NCBI GenBank assembly: GCA_039566865.1
Contig: CM076955.1
Location: forward strand, 9,240,501-9,304,500
DNA: 64,000 bases
Direction: 5' to 3'
Source: Aurelia coerulea
Lineage: Eukaryota > Cnidaria > Scyphozoa > Semaeostomeae > Ulmaridae
This document shows positions 33,501 to 44,892 of this stretch, in pieces; positions within the stretch are counted from its first letter, which is position 1, and the number at the start of each line of letters is the position of its first letter. Below the pieces are notes generated by a model, which saw nothing but the letters and a program-made list of their open reading frames with translations, ran no database searches and had not been told where the DNA came from. The position numbers and the translations under genes were made by a program.

Positions 33501-36500
33501 CACCGTTTAGCGTATATCTTCGTTACGGTAGCCAAAGAGATTTTGATTTATGAATTTGAAAGAGCACCGTTTAGCGTAAATCTTCGTTACGGTAGCCAAA
33601 GAGAATTTGATTGATGAATTTGAAAGAGCACCGTCTAGCGTATATCTTCGTTACGGTAGCCAAAAAGAATTTGATTGATGAATTTTGAAAGAGCACCGTT
33701 TAGCGTACATCTTCGTTACGGTAGCCAAAGGGAGTTTGATTTATGAATTTGCAAGAGCACCGTCTAGCGTACATCTTCGTTACGGTAGCCAAAGAGAATT
33801 TGATTGATGAATTTGAAAGAGCACCGTTTAGCGTAAATCTTCGTTACGGTAGCCAAAAAGATTTTGATTTATGAATTTGAAAGAGCACCGTTTTAGCGTA
33901 CATCTTCGTTACGGTAGCCAAAGAGAGTTTGATTTATAAATTTGATAGAGCACCGTCTAGCGTATATCTTCGTTACGGTAGCCAAAGAGAATATGATTGA
34001 TGAATTTGAAAGAGCACCGTTTAGCGTACATCTTCGTTACGGTAGCCAAAGAGAGTTTGATTTATAAATTTGATAGAGCACCGCTTAGCGTACATCTTCG
34101 TTTGATTGATGAATTTGAAAGAGCACCGTTTAGCGTACATCTTCGTTACGGTAGCCAAAGAGAGTTTGATTTATGAATTTGCAAGAGCACCGTCTAGCGT
34201 ATATCTTCGTTACGGTAGCCAAAAAGATTTTGATTTATGAATTTGAAAGAGCACCGTCTAGCGTATATCTTCGTTACGGTAGCCAAAAAGAATTTGATTG
34301 ATGAATTTGAAAGAGCACCGTTTAGCCTACATCTTCGTTACGGTAGCCAAAAAGAATTTGATTGATGAATTTGAAAGAGCACCGTTTAGCGTACATCTTC
34401 GTTACGGTAGCCAAAGAGAGTTTGATTTATGAATTTGCAAGAGCACCGTCTAGCGTACATCTTCGTTACGGTAGCCAAAGAGAATTTGATTTATGAATTT
34501 GAAAGAGCACCGTTTAGCGTATATCTTCGTTACGGTAGCCAAAAAGAATTTGATTGATGAATTTGAAAGAGCACCGTTTAGCGTACATCTTCGTTACGGT
34601 AGCCAAAGAGAGTTTGATTTATGAATTTGCAAGAGCACCGTCTAGCGTACATCTTCGTTACGGTAGCCAAAGAGAATTTGATTTATGAATTTGAAAGAGC
34701 ACCGTTTAGCGTATATCTTCGTTACGGTAGCCAAAGAGAGTTTGATTTATGAATTTGCAAGAGCACCGTTTAGCGTACATCTTCGTTACGGTAGCCAAAG
34801 AGAATTTGATTTATGAATTTGCAAGAGCACCGTTTAGCGTACATCTTCGTTACGGTAGCCAAAGAGAATGTGATTTATGAATTTGCAAGAGCACCGTCTA
34901 GCGTACATTTTCGTTACGGTAGCCAAAGAGAATTTGATTTACGAATTTGAAAGAGCACCGCCTAGCGTACATCTTCGTTACGGTAGCCAAAGAGGATTTG
35001 ATTTATGAATTTGCAAGAGCACCGTCTAGCGTATATCTTCGTTACGGTAGCCAAAGAGGATTTGATTTATGAATTTGAAAGAGCTCCGTTTAGCGTACAT
35101 TTTCGTTACGGTTGCCAAAGAGGATTTGATTTATGAATTTGAAAGAGCACCGTTTAGCGTACATCTTCGTTACGGTTGCCAAAGAGGATTTGATTTATGA
35201 ATTTGAAAGAGCACCGTTTAGCGTACATCTTCGTTACGGTAGCCAAAGAGAATTTGATTTATAAATTTGATAGAGCACCGTCTAGCGTATATCTTCGTTA
35301 CGGTAGCCAAAAAGAATTTGATTGATGAATTTGAAAGAGCACCGTTTAGCGTAAATCTTCGTTACGGTAGCCAAAGAGATTTTGATTTATGAATTTGAAA
35401 GAGCACCGTTTAGCGTAAATCTTCGTTACGGTAGCCAAAGAGAATTTGATTGATGAATTTGAAAGAGCACCGTCTAGCGTATATCTTCGTTACGGTAGCC
35501 AAAAAGAATTTGATTGATGAATTTTGAAAGAGCACCGTTTAGCGTACATCTTCGTTACGGTAGCCAAAGAGGATTTGATTTATGAATTTGCAAGAGCACC
35601 GTTTAGCGTACATCTTCGTTACGGTAGCCAAAGAGAATTTGATTTATGAATTTGCAAGAGCACCGTCTAGCGTAAATCTTCGTTACGGTAGCCAAAGAGA
35701 ATTTGATTTATGAATTTGAAAGAGCACCGTTTTAGCGTACATCTTCGTTACGGTAGCCAAAGAGAGTTTGATTTATAAATTTGATAGAGCACCGTCTAGC
35801 GTATATCTTCGTTACGGTAGCCAAAGAGAATATGATTGATGAATTTGAAAGAGCACCGTTTAGCGTACATCTTCGTTACGGTAGCCAAAGAGAGTTTGAT
35901 TTATAAATTTGATAGAGCACCGCTTAGCGTACATCTTCGTTTGATTGATGAATTTGAAAGAGCACCGTTTAGCGTACATCTTCGTTACGGTAGCCAAAGA
36001 GAGTTTGATTTATGAATTTGCAAGAGCACCGTCTAGCGTATATCTTCGTTACGGTAGCCAAAAAGATTTTGATTTATGAATTTGAAAGAGCACCGTCTAG
36101 CGTATATCTTCGTTACGGTAGCCAAAAAGAATTTGATTGATGAATTTGAAAGAGCACCGTTTAGCGTACATCTTCGTTACGGTAGCCAAAAAGAATTTGA
36201 TTGATGAATTTGAAAGAGCACCGTTTAGCGTACATCTTCGTTACGGTAGCCAAAGAGAGTTTGATTTATGAATTTGCAAGAGCACCGTCTAGCGTACATC
36301 TTCGTTACGGTAGCCAAAGAGAATTTGATTTATGAATTTGAAAGAGCACCGTTTAGCGTATATCTTCGTTACGGTAGCCAAAAAGAATTTGATTCATGAA
36401 TTTGAAAGAGCACCGTTTAGCGTACATCTTCGTTACGGTAGCCAAAGAGAGTTTGATTTATGAATTTGCAAGAGCACCGTCTAGCGTACATCTTCGTTAC

Positions 36501-37690
36501 GGTAGCCAAAGAGAATTTGATTTATGAATTTGAAAGAGCACCGTTTAGCGTATATCTTCGTTACGGTAGCCAAAGAGAGTTTGATTTATGAATTTGCAAG
36601 AGCACCGTTTAGCGTACATCTTCGTTACGGTAGCCAAAGAGAATTTGATTTATGAATTTGCAAGAGCACCGTTTAGCGTACATCTTCGTTACGGTAGCCA
36701 AAGAGAATGTGATTTATGAATTTGCAAGAGCACCGTCTAGCGTACATTTTCGTTACGGTAGCCAAAGAGAATTTGATTTATGAATTTGAAAGAGCACCGC
36801 CTAGCGTACATCTTCGTTACGGTAGCCAAAGAGGATTTGATTTATGAATTTGCAAGAGCACCGTCTAGCGTATATCTTCGTTACGGTAGCCAAAGAGGAT
36901 TTGATTTATGAATTTGAAAGAGCTCCGTTTAGCGTACATTTTCGTTACGGTTGCCAAAGAGGATTTGATTTATGAATTTGAAAGAGCACCGTTTAGCGTA
37001 CATCTTCGTTACGGTTGCCAAAGAGGATTTGATTTATGAATTTGAAAGAGCACCGTTTAGCGTACATCTTCTTTACGGTAGCCAAAGAGAATTTGATTTA
37101 TGAATTTGCAAGAGCACCGTCTAGCGTAAATCTTCGTTACGGTAGCCAAAGAGAATTTGATTTATGAATTTGAAAGAGCACCGTTTTAGCGTACATCTTC
37201 GTTACGGTAGCCAAAGAGAATTTGATTTATGAATTTGAAAGAGCACCGTCTAGCGTATATCTTCGTTACGGTAGCCAAAGAGAATTTGATTTATGAATTT
37301 GAAAGAGCACCGTTTTAGCGTACATCTTCGTTACGGTAGCCAAAGATAATTTGATTTATGAATTTGAAAGAGCACCGTCTAGCGTATATCTTCGTTACGG
37401 TAGCCAAAAAGAATTTGATTGATGAATTTGAAAGAGCACCGTTTAGCGTACATCTTCGTTACGGTAGCCAAAGAGAGTTTGATTTATGAATTTGCAAGAG
37501 CACCGTCTAGCGTACATCTTCATTATGGTAGCCAAAGAGAATTTGATTTATGAATTTGAAAGAGCACCGTTTTAGCGTACATCTTCGTTACGGTAGCCAA
37601 AGAGAATTTGATTTATGAATTTGCAAGAGCACCGTCTAGCGTATATCTTCGTTACGGTAGCCAAAAAGAACTTGATTGATGAATTTTAAA
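30526..37690 (+). repeat. 64-bp satellite array, about 110 copies
   Basis: The constant core of the unit is GAGCACCGT(T/C)TAGCGTA, ATCTTCGTTACGGTAGCC and AAAGAGAATTTGATTTATGA, joined by GAATTTGAAA-type linkers. Variants have TTTTAG (65 bp), a missing linker (about 57 bp), GATTGATGAA, or a truncated unit TCTTCGTTTGATTGATG. 64 is not a multiple of 3, so there is no continuous reading frame. Each unit has ACCGT and ACGGT about 23 bp apart, able to pair. The truncated unit recurs near 33091, 34098 and 35938, and 34098 to about 35260 is copied at 35938 to about 37100, so a higher-order period of 1840 bp exists. There are no spacers of independent sequence. Confidence 0.95.
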
Positions 37691-37699
37691 GAGCACTGT

Positions 37700-38520
37700 T
37701 TACTTTGTCCACAAGAGATTTGCTAAACCTATTGTTACACCCTTTTTTGTCACTTCTTTTTACCCAAAAGCTCCAGTTTACGCTGTTTCGTGCAATGATG
37801 AAAGTCACTCGGATCAATGCATGCATTTGAGCTTTAATTTCGTATGTCTTATGACGTATGACATTGTTCATCGATGGTGGCTTCACATAGTTGCAGTGCT
37901 TGGCTCAAACATTCCTAAAGTTATGACTTATAAGACGCAATGCCATGATCGGTTAAGGCCCCCTCTTGACGTATGAAATCGGCAGCTTATGATGGCCCTT
38001 GATTGTTCTAAGGATTTTATCTGTTGCAGTCGTTTTTTCTATGCAACCCAAGCACAATTACAGACAATGCAAAATTGGAAAATATATAGATAAAACTACC
38101 GCACTGCACACGGGACACACGAAATGTGCCTCTGTCTCATAGACTCCTGTGAGCTTTAGTCAGTCCCATTCTGATGATAACACAAACTTCAAAGGCCTTT
38201 TTTTGCCAAGAATGTTTCCGTTTTTCGCATCTGATTTTTTCTAGTATCTATCTTTAAGTGCAACTTTATTTTACCAATATCCATAAAATGGTGTCAATAT
38301 TTTTGCACAACGATTCTGAGATTCCAAGCTGCTATGTTTTTTCCTGCCGTCTTCTTTTTGGACCATTGCTTGCTTATGATCTACAAGTTACCCTTGTTAT
38401 CTCCGATATCCCCCCAGGACATATTTCGCCCAGTGGTATCCTTCTTAGCAGTTTATAGCCTTGTTTTTGTCTCAGTAGAAAAACAAAATCATGAGGTGAT
38501 ATCCTTTATATCCTCCTAGC
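37700..38520. other. No gene recognised downstream of the satellite
   Basis: The array stops abruptly at about 37690 after a slightly altered last unit. The following 800 bp is unique AT-rich sequence without convincing frames. Confidence 0.4.
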
Positions 38521-38850
38521 CCCGGGGGGGGGGGGGTACTTAGTATATTTTGCTGACACCATGTGCACTCCTTCCCGGGTATCGTTTTTGCCTCTTTTTT
38601 CTAACGCCGGGTATCAAAAGAAGGCAAGTTTTCTAGAGCCGGTTGTCAAACGTGTTATTTCATTGTTTTCGACGAAGTTTTACGTGTAGGGGTATGCTTT
38701 TCGCTATTTTTCGTTTTGGGATATGCTTCTCGCCGATTTTTTCTAAAGCCGGCTATCATTTTGCGGGAAAATTTCTAAAGCCGGGTGAAAAAATTTTTTC
38801 TTGGAGTGCACCCCCCCCGTACAATTGAAAGTCAAGTAGCCCCCCCCGGG
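38521..38850. mobile_element. G-tract foldback element, 330 bp, 8-bp duplication
   Basis: Starts CCCGGGGGGG, ends CCCCCCCGGG, with inner ends GGTACTTAG and CAAGTAGCC. Perfect 8-bp flanks CTCCTAGC lie at 38513-38520 and 38851-38858. The core has degenerate repeats of CCGGGTATC and TTTTTCTAAAGCCGG. Same family as 26188-26511, by ends, size and duplication length. Confidence 0.8.
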
Positions 38851-38858
38851 CTCCTAGC

Positions 38859-40490
38859 AAAATACTTGGATGGCATACAAAACCTTTTGCAATGGGATTT
38901 GCTTGCATTCAGACTGTTCTTTTAACTGTTGCAGGCCACACCTACAATTGTTAGAATGTGGGGGTCGGCCGTTAGCTACAGGCGATGCTGTTGACAGAAT
39001 AATTCTGGTTTCCACTTCTGTAATAAATGTAATAGTCAGTAAGGTCCTCCTCCCGCTAACATGCAACCTACAACTTGTTGAGGTAGATGAACAATGCATC
39101 GTGGATAGACGGAAGCATGTGCAGCCAGCAGTCTTGGCCAGTTTTTTCCATCACAAAAGCTCTTTAAAGGCTTCATTACATTGTTTATCTTATGTACTAC
39201 ATATGTAATTCTCGATCAAAAACTTCAAAATTTCAACTTTACACTTTCTTGGATAAAATATATTGTAGATTCCAGCTCTGTAAACGAAAATCTCCCTGGG
39301 CCACTAATTTCTGAATTATGGACCAACATTCTAACAGTTGGTCAACAAATCATTCCCTGACAACGCCCTAGCAATGGCTATTTTGTTAACTTTCTGGAGG
39401 CTGAATTTCGAATTTTGGGCTTGAGGTCTTTAATTCTCTGCCCTCTATTCCACCATTCCATTTTCAAAGCGAATAGGAGGCTCTACTGTAATGGTTAAGT
39501 GGTTGAGAGTTCAAAATATTTGTATAAACAAGTAATTAGAGTAAAATATATTAATAAGCACTTTGATGCGAATTGAAATAATCACGACATTTCGAGCATT
39601 GCCCGTTATCAAGCCTCAATATTTATCAAAATATTTGTAGCGGACAAAAAGAAAAGTTGAGTTACGATATTCACCGGCAACAATCGTAATATCAGCCAAG
39701 AATGGGAAATAAAGATATTGATAAAGGGGGAAAAACTCACAAGCAACTTTATCATGAAAATCGATTTGTCAGAGGCCGTGAACGATCCGAAGAGCAAAGC
39801 AAGACAAAAAGTACCTTTCAACCCTCTCAAAATCTGCCTAGTTAGGCGCATAAAATGAAGTTGAAAATGGCATTCCTTCTGCAAGTGCAAAGAAACTAAA
39901 ATTGTGCACTACTGCTTGCCCTTTTCCACAGAAGCAAAGAAAGGAAATCATGGAGAAACAAACTAAAATCAATTAAAAAGGTTATGAAGACCAAGGGAAA
40001 AGAGTAAGAAAAGGGAGACATTCAAACATAAGTCCATGACCACAGGCCCTATTCTCAAAGAAATACTGATCTTTCAATTCAGTTTTTACAAGATATTGCA
40101 CTTTTTGCATTTTGGGAAATTATATAGAAATAATCAATAGAAGATTTTCAGGCTCAACTTTGGTGTGTGGCTTCGTCAACCTATGCTGCATCTACCGAAC
40201 CAAAACAATTTTCAACTGTGAATCTAAAATAGACTTCTGCATAAAAGATGGTGGCCGCGGCCACTAATTATTCAAAGATATGCTTGTATTTTCTGAATGG
40301 TTAGGAATATTGCAAACATTTTGGTTGGGTGGAAGCATATACCCAGTGACATCATATCCATAAAATTTCAGCTTTGTATCATTTACAAATAATTTCTAAG
40401 AATTTAGAAAAATCTAGACGTTATGCATACGGCTTTCAAACAGGAATGTATCAAGGATGACACTTCATTTTTGACGGAGTTAGAGCTGAT
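38859..40490. other. No gene recognised
   Basis: Unique AT-rich sequence within the 11.93-kb insertion. The open frames are short and lack any family motif. A GGTTAAGTGGTTGAGAGTTC string near 39492 faintly resembles a tRNA-derived A/B-box region but does not fold convincingly. Confidence 0.35.
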
Positions 40491-40679
40491 ATTCTCACCC
40501 AAGCTATATTTTGGGTCGCTCTGAAATCTCAAAATAACGCATGGAAACTCCATTCTTTACTCCCACGGGATCTGCTTAGCTATGTGTGTAGCCCCTTGAG
40601 GCTCAAGCAAGGTATTAAAAGCTTAGAATTGGTTTATTCCGTCTCTTTCTACGCAACAAGCAGTCACACGTGTAAAAGC
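40491..40679 (+). repeat. Terminal direct repeat, right copy
   Basis: Near-identical to 29033-29213. It also begins ATTCTCACCCAAG, the sequence that forms the left edge of the whole insertion, so it may be the start of a separate 470-bp element ending near 40962. Confidence 0.85.
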
Positions 40680-40718
40680 GACCCACCTCTCCTCCCTCGG
40701 CGACGGTTCTTTCCGCCA

Positions 40719-40876
40719 ACAGTGGCCATTTCCACTTCACTTTTCAACTATTACAGTATTTGCAGTTTTCCTATTTTTTCTTATGTGTGTCATGGGCTTA
40801 AAGGCAAAAAGGGACATTAACTGGGGACAATAGGCCTTTAAGCCCAGAAAAGTGAAGTGAAAATTGTCCATTAGTC
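40719..40876. repeat. Short foldback segment
   Basis: CATTTCCACTTCACTTTTC (from about 40726) is mirrored by GAAAAGTGAAGTGAAAATTG (from about 40847). Inside, GGGCTTAAAGGC pairs with GCCTTTAAGCCC, giving an interrupted hairpin. Confidence 0.6.
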
Positions 40877-40964
40877 ACAATTCCTCTCAAATAGCGATCT
40901 TCCTTCGCACTCGGGTATCTTAGTTGATTTGAGAGGGAGAGTGACTAACTGGATGAGAATAGGT

Positions 40965-41468
40965 TACTATTGAGCTGATATGTTCTGAGCTAACTATATG
41001 TAAGAAGAAATGGGTTATGTTTAGCATTTATCGACCACCTGATTCAGATTTAGAATCATTTTCCCGAGAAATTTCCCATTTAGTAAATATAGCTCTCGAC
41101 AAATACGATAACATTATTATTATGGGTGATATCAACATAGATACGCATGGTACGAAACATCCTGGCTACAACAAGCTCAAGTCTTTCTGCGATGTTTTTG
41201 GGCTATCCAATCTAGTAACGGGTAAAACTTGTTTTTCCAAACAATGTCAATCCTCCATTGATGTCATACTTAAAAATCGTCCAAGAAGCTTTCAGTTGAC
41301 TTCTGTATATGAGACTGGGCTGAGTGACTGTCATGGCCTTATAGCTACCACGATGAAATCTCATATCCCTTGTCTTAAACCCAAGACGATTATTTATCGA
41401 AGCTTTAAAAATTTTGATTCAGATAGATTTTTGCTTGATGTGAGAAATTTTGGTGTGGACGGTAATGT
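40965..41468 (+). pseudogene. Family A LINE endonuclease C-terminal half (segment 3 of 5)
   Basis: The frame from 41017 has FSIYRPPDSDLESF, IIIMGDINID (the catalytic GDxN block) and GLSDCHGLIAT (the SDHxP-like final His block). It stops at ACGGTAATGT (41459-41468), where a 550-bp element is inserted. The copy at 53471-53854 is its close relative. Confidence 0.85.
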
Positions 41469-42018
41469 AGACTTATGACGATGAGTCTCTTGTTTCCCTG
41501 TGCTCTTGGACTTCTTGATGGCGTTTCAGTCAACAGAGACTCATAATATTACTCTGAAAAAGTTGACCCTATTAGGCCTAATATGCTGGGATTCCTAGCA
41601 TACCAATCAGATTGCGAGATTTGGCGTAGAACAATAAGTTTCGAACCTTCAATTCGATTGACGCAGCTTACTAAATTTGAAGGAAGTTGCTGCAGCAGAT
41701 ACTTGAAGATTTCTCTGTTATGTTTTGGTCTTAAAAACGTGGACATTGCAGCATTAAAAGACTTATTTTGCACTCACCAGGTAAAGTGAACTTTCTCCTT
41801 CAGATGAATACCAAGTTTTGTTGATTAAATGTCTGCTTACCGTGGTTTCTATCGCATTTCCTTTCTGAGGAGTGACTGTTGAACAGAGCCAAAGCAGACG
41901 TTCGATCCAGATTCGATCAATCGAATGCAGAAGTTAGGGTCAAGTTTTTAACTGTTTCATTATGAGTTCCTGTGAGCAAGGTACCGCAGGGATACAAGGG
42001 ACTCGTCGTCATAAGTCT
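41469..42018. mobile_element. 550-bp inverted-repeat element, 10-11-bp duplication
   Basis: The left end AGACTTATGACGATGAGTC is inverted at the right (AGACTTATGACGACGAGTC when reversed). The match extends over about 37 bp with four mismatches. The flanks are ACGGTAATGT at 41459-41468 and 42020-42029 (11 bp if one mismatch is allowed). Long duplications of 9-11 bp with extended inverted repeats are typical of Mutator-like elements. The interior frame at 41583-41789 is of unknown meaning. Confidence 0.8.
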
Positions 42019-42891
42019 AACGGTAATGTTGATGACCCAAACTGTTTGTACACTGACCTCACAGTAAAGTTTCGGAAAGTTGTTGACCAGCATGTTCCGC
42101 TGAAAAAGAAATTCCTTAGAGGGAATAATGCCCCTTTCATGACTTTCAGATCATTTAAAAGGCAATCTATGTCAGAACGAATTTGAAGAAAAAGTTCATC
42201 AAATATCCAACCAATGAAAATAAAGCAACATTCAAGAAACAACGTACTAAGTGCGTTTCCTTGAGGAAAAAAGCCATAAGAGACCATTTTAAGAAGGCAA
42301 CTGGAAAAAGGCCTCATGTCGAATAAAGATTTTTGGAACCTAGTCAAACCTTTCCTTTCCAACAAAGGGGGTCTATCTGATAGCAATATTACATTAGTTA
42401 AGGGCGAAAAAATGATAACAGTTGATGCAGAATTAAAAAAAAGTTTTTAACGACCATTACATAAACATTGTTCAGAAATCTAGTGGCAAAAAACCCAGTA
42501 GTGTGGCCGATAGTTACGGAATCAACGATGATCGTGAAGCTGTCAAATTGATTCTTGCAAAATACGAAAACCATCCAAGCGTTTTGGCAATTATTCAAAA
42601 CCCGGACAACACTTTCGAGCCGTTTTCTTTCCAAGAAGTGGAAAACTCTGAAGTTTTACGACTATTAAAGGAGATGGATGGCAGAAAGTCCACAGGCGAA
42701 GATAATATACCCCCAAAACTAGTGTCTCTAGCTTCAGCTGAACTCACAGCACTGCTGACCAACGCTATCAATAGCAGCATCCGTAACTCTCAGTTTCCAG
42801 AGAAAGGAAAACGTGCATCTGTCTGTCCTTTAGACAAAGGAGAGCAAGATAAAACAGTCGAGAAAAACTTTCGGCCTGTGAGTGTTGCATG
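42019..42891 (+). pseudogene. Family A LINE linker and RT fingers (segment 4 of 5)
   Basis: After the duplication the linker region resumes (KFRKVVDQHVPLKKKFLRGN). It is frame-broken around 42186-42500, then the RT N-terminal part runs from 42503 (MDGRKSTGEDNIPPKLVSLA, SSIRNSQFPEKGKRASVCPL, NFRPVSV). It ends at AGTGTTGCATG (42881-42891), where another LINE is inserted. Confidence 0.8.
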
Positions 42892-43605
42892 CGAATGCGA
42901 ATGGAATGGAACCTGCTAGATGAAGATGCCAGAAATTATGTTTCGATTGGGGAGTTCAAACGCAAATTGCTTGCTCAAATACGTCCTCCGTGTAGATCCG
43001 TTTATAATGTGCATAATATTACCGGTATAAGAAATCTAACAAGACTTAGAGTCGGTTTTAGTCCCCTAAATGAGCATCGATTTAGGCACAACTTTGATTG
43101 TTTAAGTCCCTTGTGTATATGCGGTGTTGCAAATGAGGATAATGAACATTACCTCCTGCACTGCCCTCTTTTTGAAAATGCTCGCAGAGATCTCTTTGGC
43201 CAGCTTGGAGACATCCCGCTATTGGACGTTACAGTTTTGGATAACGAGGCACTTGGTAACCTCTTGTTGTTTGGTGCTGAGAAATTAAACATTGTCTCAA
43301 ACAGAATGATTTTGGAAGCTACAATTTCGTTCATAGAGAAAAATAAGCGGCTCCACTGAAAAAATATCAGCATGCTAATATCCACCCTGTGTAGCATCCT
43401 TTTCTCGGCTTTTGTCTGTCACGTTTATCTGTGTTGTATCGTTGATGTGTTGTATGAGTTTTTTATTTTTTTTATTTTTTTTTTCATTCATTTTTGTTTA
43501 TGACATTGACAGTTGAATTGTAAGTGTCATCCATGGTGGGGACCAGATGACCTAGTATTTCCTTTTATTTAGAATTAGGTTTTGTTGTTATAGAAAAAAA
43601 AAAAA
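42892..43605 (+). mobile_element. 5'-truncated family B LINE with poly(A) tail
   Basis: 714 bp between perfect 11-bp copies of AGTGTTGCATG (42881-42891, 43606-43616), ending in about 14 A residues. The frame to 43359 has NLTRLRVGFSPLNEHRFRHN, then CICGVANEDNEHYLLHC, a CxC-H-C putative zinc motif also present at the C-terminus of the LINE at 46412. All polymerase sequence is missing. Tail and duplication show ordinary target-primed insertion. Confidence 0.9.
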
Positions 43606-44892
43606 AGTGTTGCATGCTCCAAAATATACGAAAAAATTATCAAAAAACAAATACAGCTTATAGATCTTATTGCAGCTTATAGAGAACGCTATAGTACCAA
43701 ACACATTTTGATAAGACTGATCGAGTGGAGGTCAAGATTAGATAACGATTACGTTGTGGGGGCTATCCTTATGGACCTTTCGAAGGCTTTTGATTGTATC
43801 CCTCATGACCTTTTGATAGCAAAACTGTCCGCATATGGGTTTGATGAAAACTCTTTAGTTCATATCTATTCCTACCTTAAAAGACGAGAACAATCTGTCA
43901 GAATAAATAATACTTATAGCACGTTTCAACTCATTCTATCGGGGGTCCCCCAAGGCTCCGTATTAGGCCCTATCCGTTTTAACATTTTCATAAATGACCT
44001 GATTCTGTTCATCAAAAAAGCATCTGTCTATAACTATGTCGACGATAATACTCTTGTTCATTCTTACGAAACTATGTCCGATCAAATAGATGTTTTGGAG
44101 AGTGAAGCAAAGATTTCTTTAGAATGGCTTAAGAATAATGATATGATTGCAAATCCTGAGAAATTTCATGCACTTTTGATTAAAAAAGATCAATCTGATA
44201 CTAGTGGTATCAATATCAGTATCCAGGGAAAGAGCATAAAATTGGAAGAAAGCGTAAAGCTCTTAGGCATAAAACTTGATAATAAGTTAAACTTTGATCC
44301 CCATATTTCTGACCTTTGCCATAAGGCCGCAACTCAGCTTAATGTCCTGAAAAGGCTCAAGTCTTTTATTGGTTTTGAAGAACGAAAAGTGTTGATTCAG
44401 AGTTTTGTATTTTCAAATTTTAATTACTGTCCGTTGGTTTGGAATTTTTCATCGGCAAAGTCCCTGCAAAAAGTTGAAAAGATACAAGAAAGGGCATTGA
44501 GATTTCTATACAATGATCATACTAGCTCGTATGATGCCCTGCTAGTGAAGTCGGGCAGATGCTTCATGCACGTTTCTAGGCTAAGATCCCTCTGTATCAA
44601 AATTTACAAGACTATGAAGGATTTAAATCCCACCTTCATGAAGGATCTTTTTGTATTTAAATCATCAAGGAATTCAATTCGATCTCAAAGAAATCCTTAT
44701 GACCTACTGCATCATAGGCCTAATCAGGTAACTAATGGCTCCAATAGCCTCAGAGCCTTGGCACCAAAGGTTTGGAACAGTTTGCGAAACGAGATCAAAT
44801 CGGCTGATAACTGCACTATTTTCAAACGTTTAATTAAAGAATGGGACGGTATCAAATGTAGCTGCAACGTCTGCAGGCACACAGAATCCTAA
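43606..44892 (+). pseudogene. Family A LINE reverse transcriptase palm to C-terminus (segment 5 of 5)
   Basis: A long open frame (43708-44892) has LMDLSKAFDCIPHDLL, SGVPQGSVLGP, YNYVDDN, NDMIANPEKFHALLI, FNYCPLVWNF, IQERALRFLYND, LNPTFMKDLF, HHRPNQVT, and the C-terminal WDGIKCSCNVCR motif. The catalytic motif is YVDD in place of the usual YADD of this family; V at that position is tolerated in other reverse transcriptases. This segment is well preserved, but the ORF as a whole is split by four insertions and cannot be expressed intact. Confidence 0.9.

Larger units (their letters stand above)
29037..40964. mobile_element. 11.93-kb insertion carrying a 64-bp satellite array
   Basis: The LINE frame is broken exactly between copies of TACTATT (29030-29036, 40965-40971). 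The ends include inverted TATTCTCACCCA (left, overlapping the duplication) and the inverse of TATTCTCATCCAG (right). A 181-189-bp near-identical direct repeat lies at the left end and again 285 bp from the right end. Inside are degenerate and then homogeneous 64-bp repeats (29690-30065 and 30526-37690), a G-tract element at 38521 and otherwise unassigned sequence. No transposase or integrase is seen. It could be one large satellite-bearing element or several nested events. Confidence 0.55.

Noticed and set aside
30526..37690. The regular array suggested a CRISPR-like locus
   Set aside because: The whole 64-bp unit repeats with small variants; there are no unique spacers and the setting is eukaryotic.
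39476..39520. tRNA-like or SINE promoter boxes
   Set aside because: Only a loose A/B-box resemblance; no cloverleaf can be drawn.
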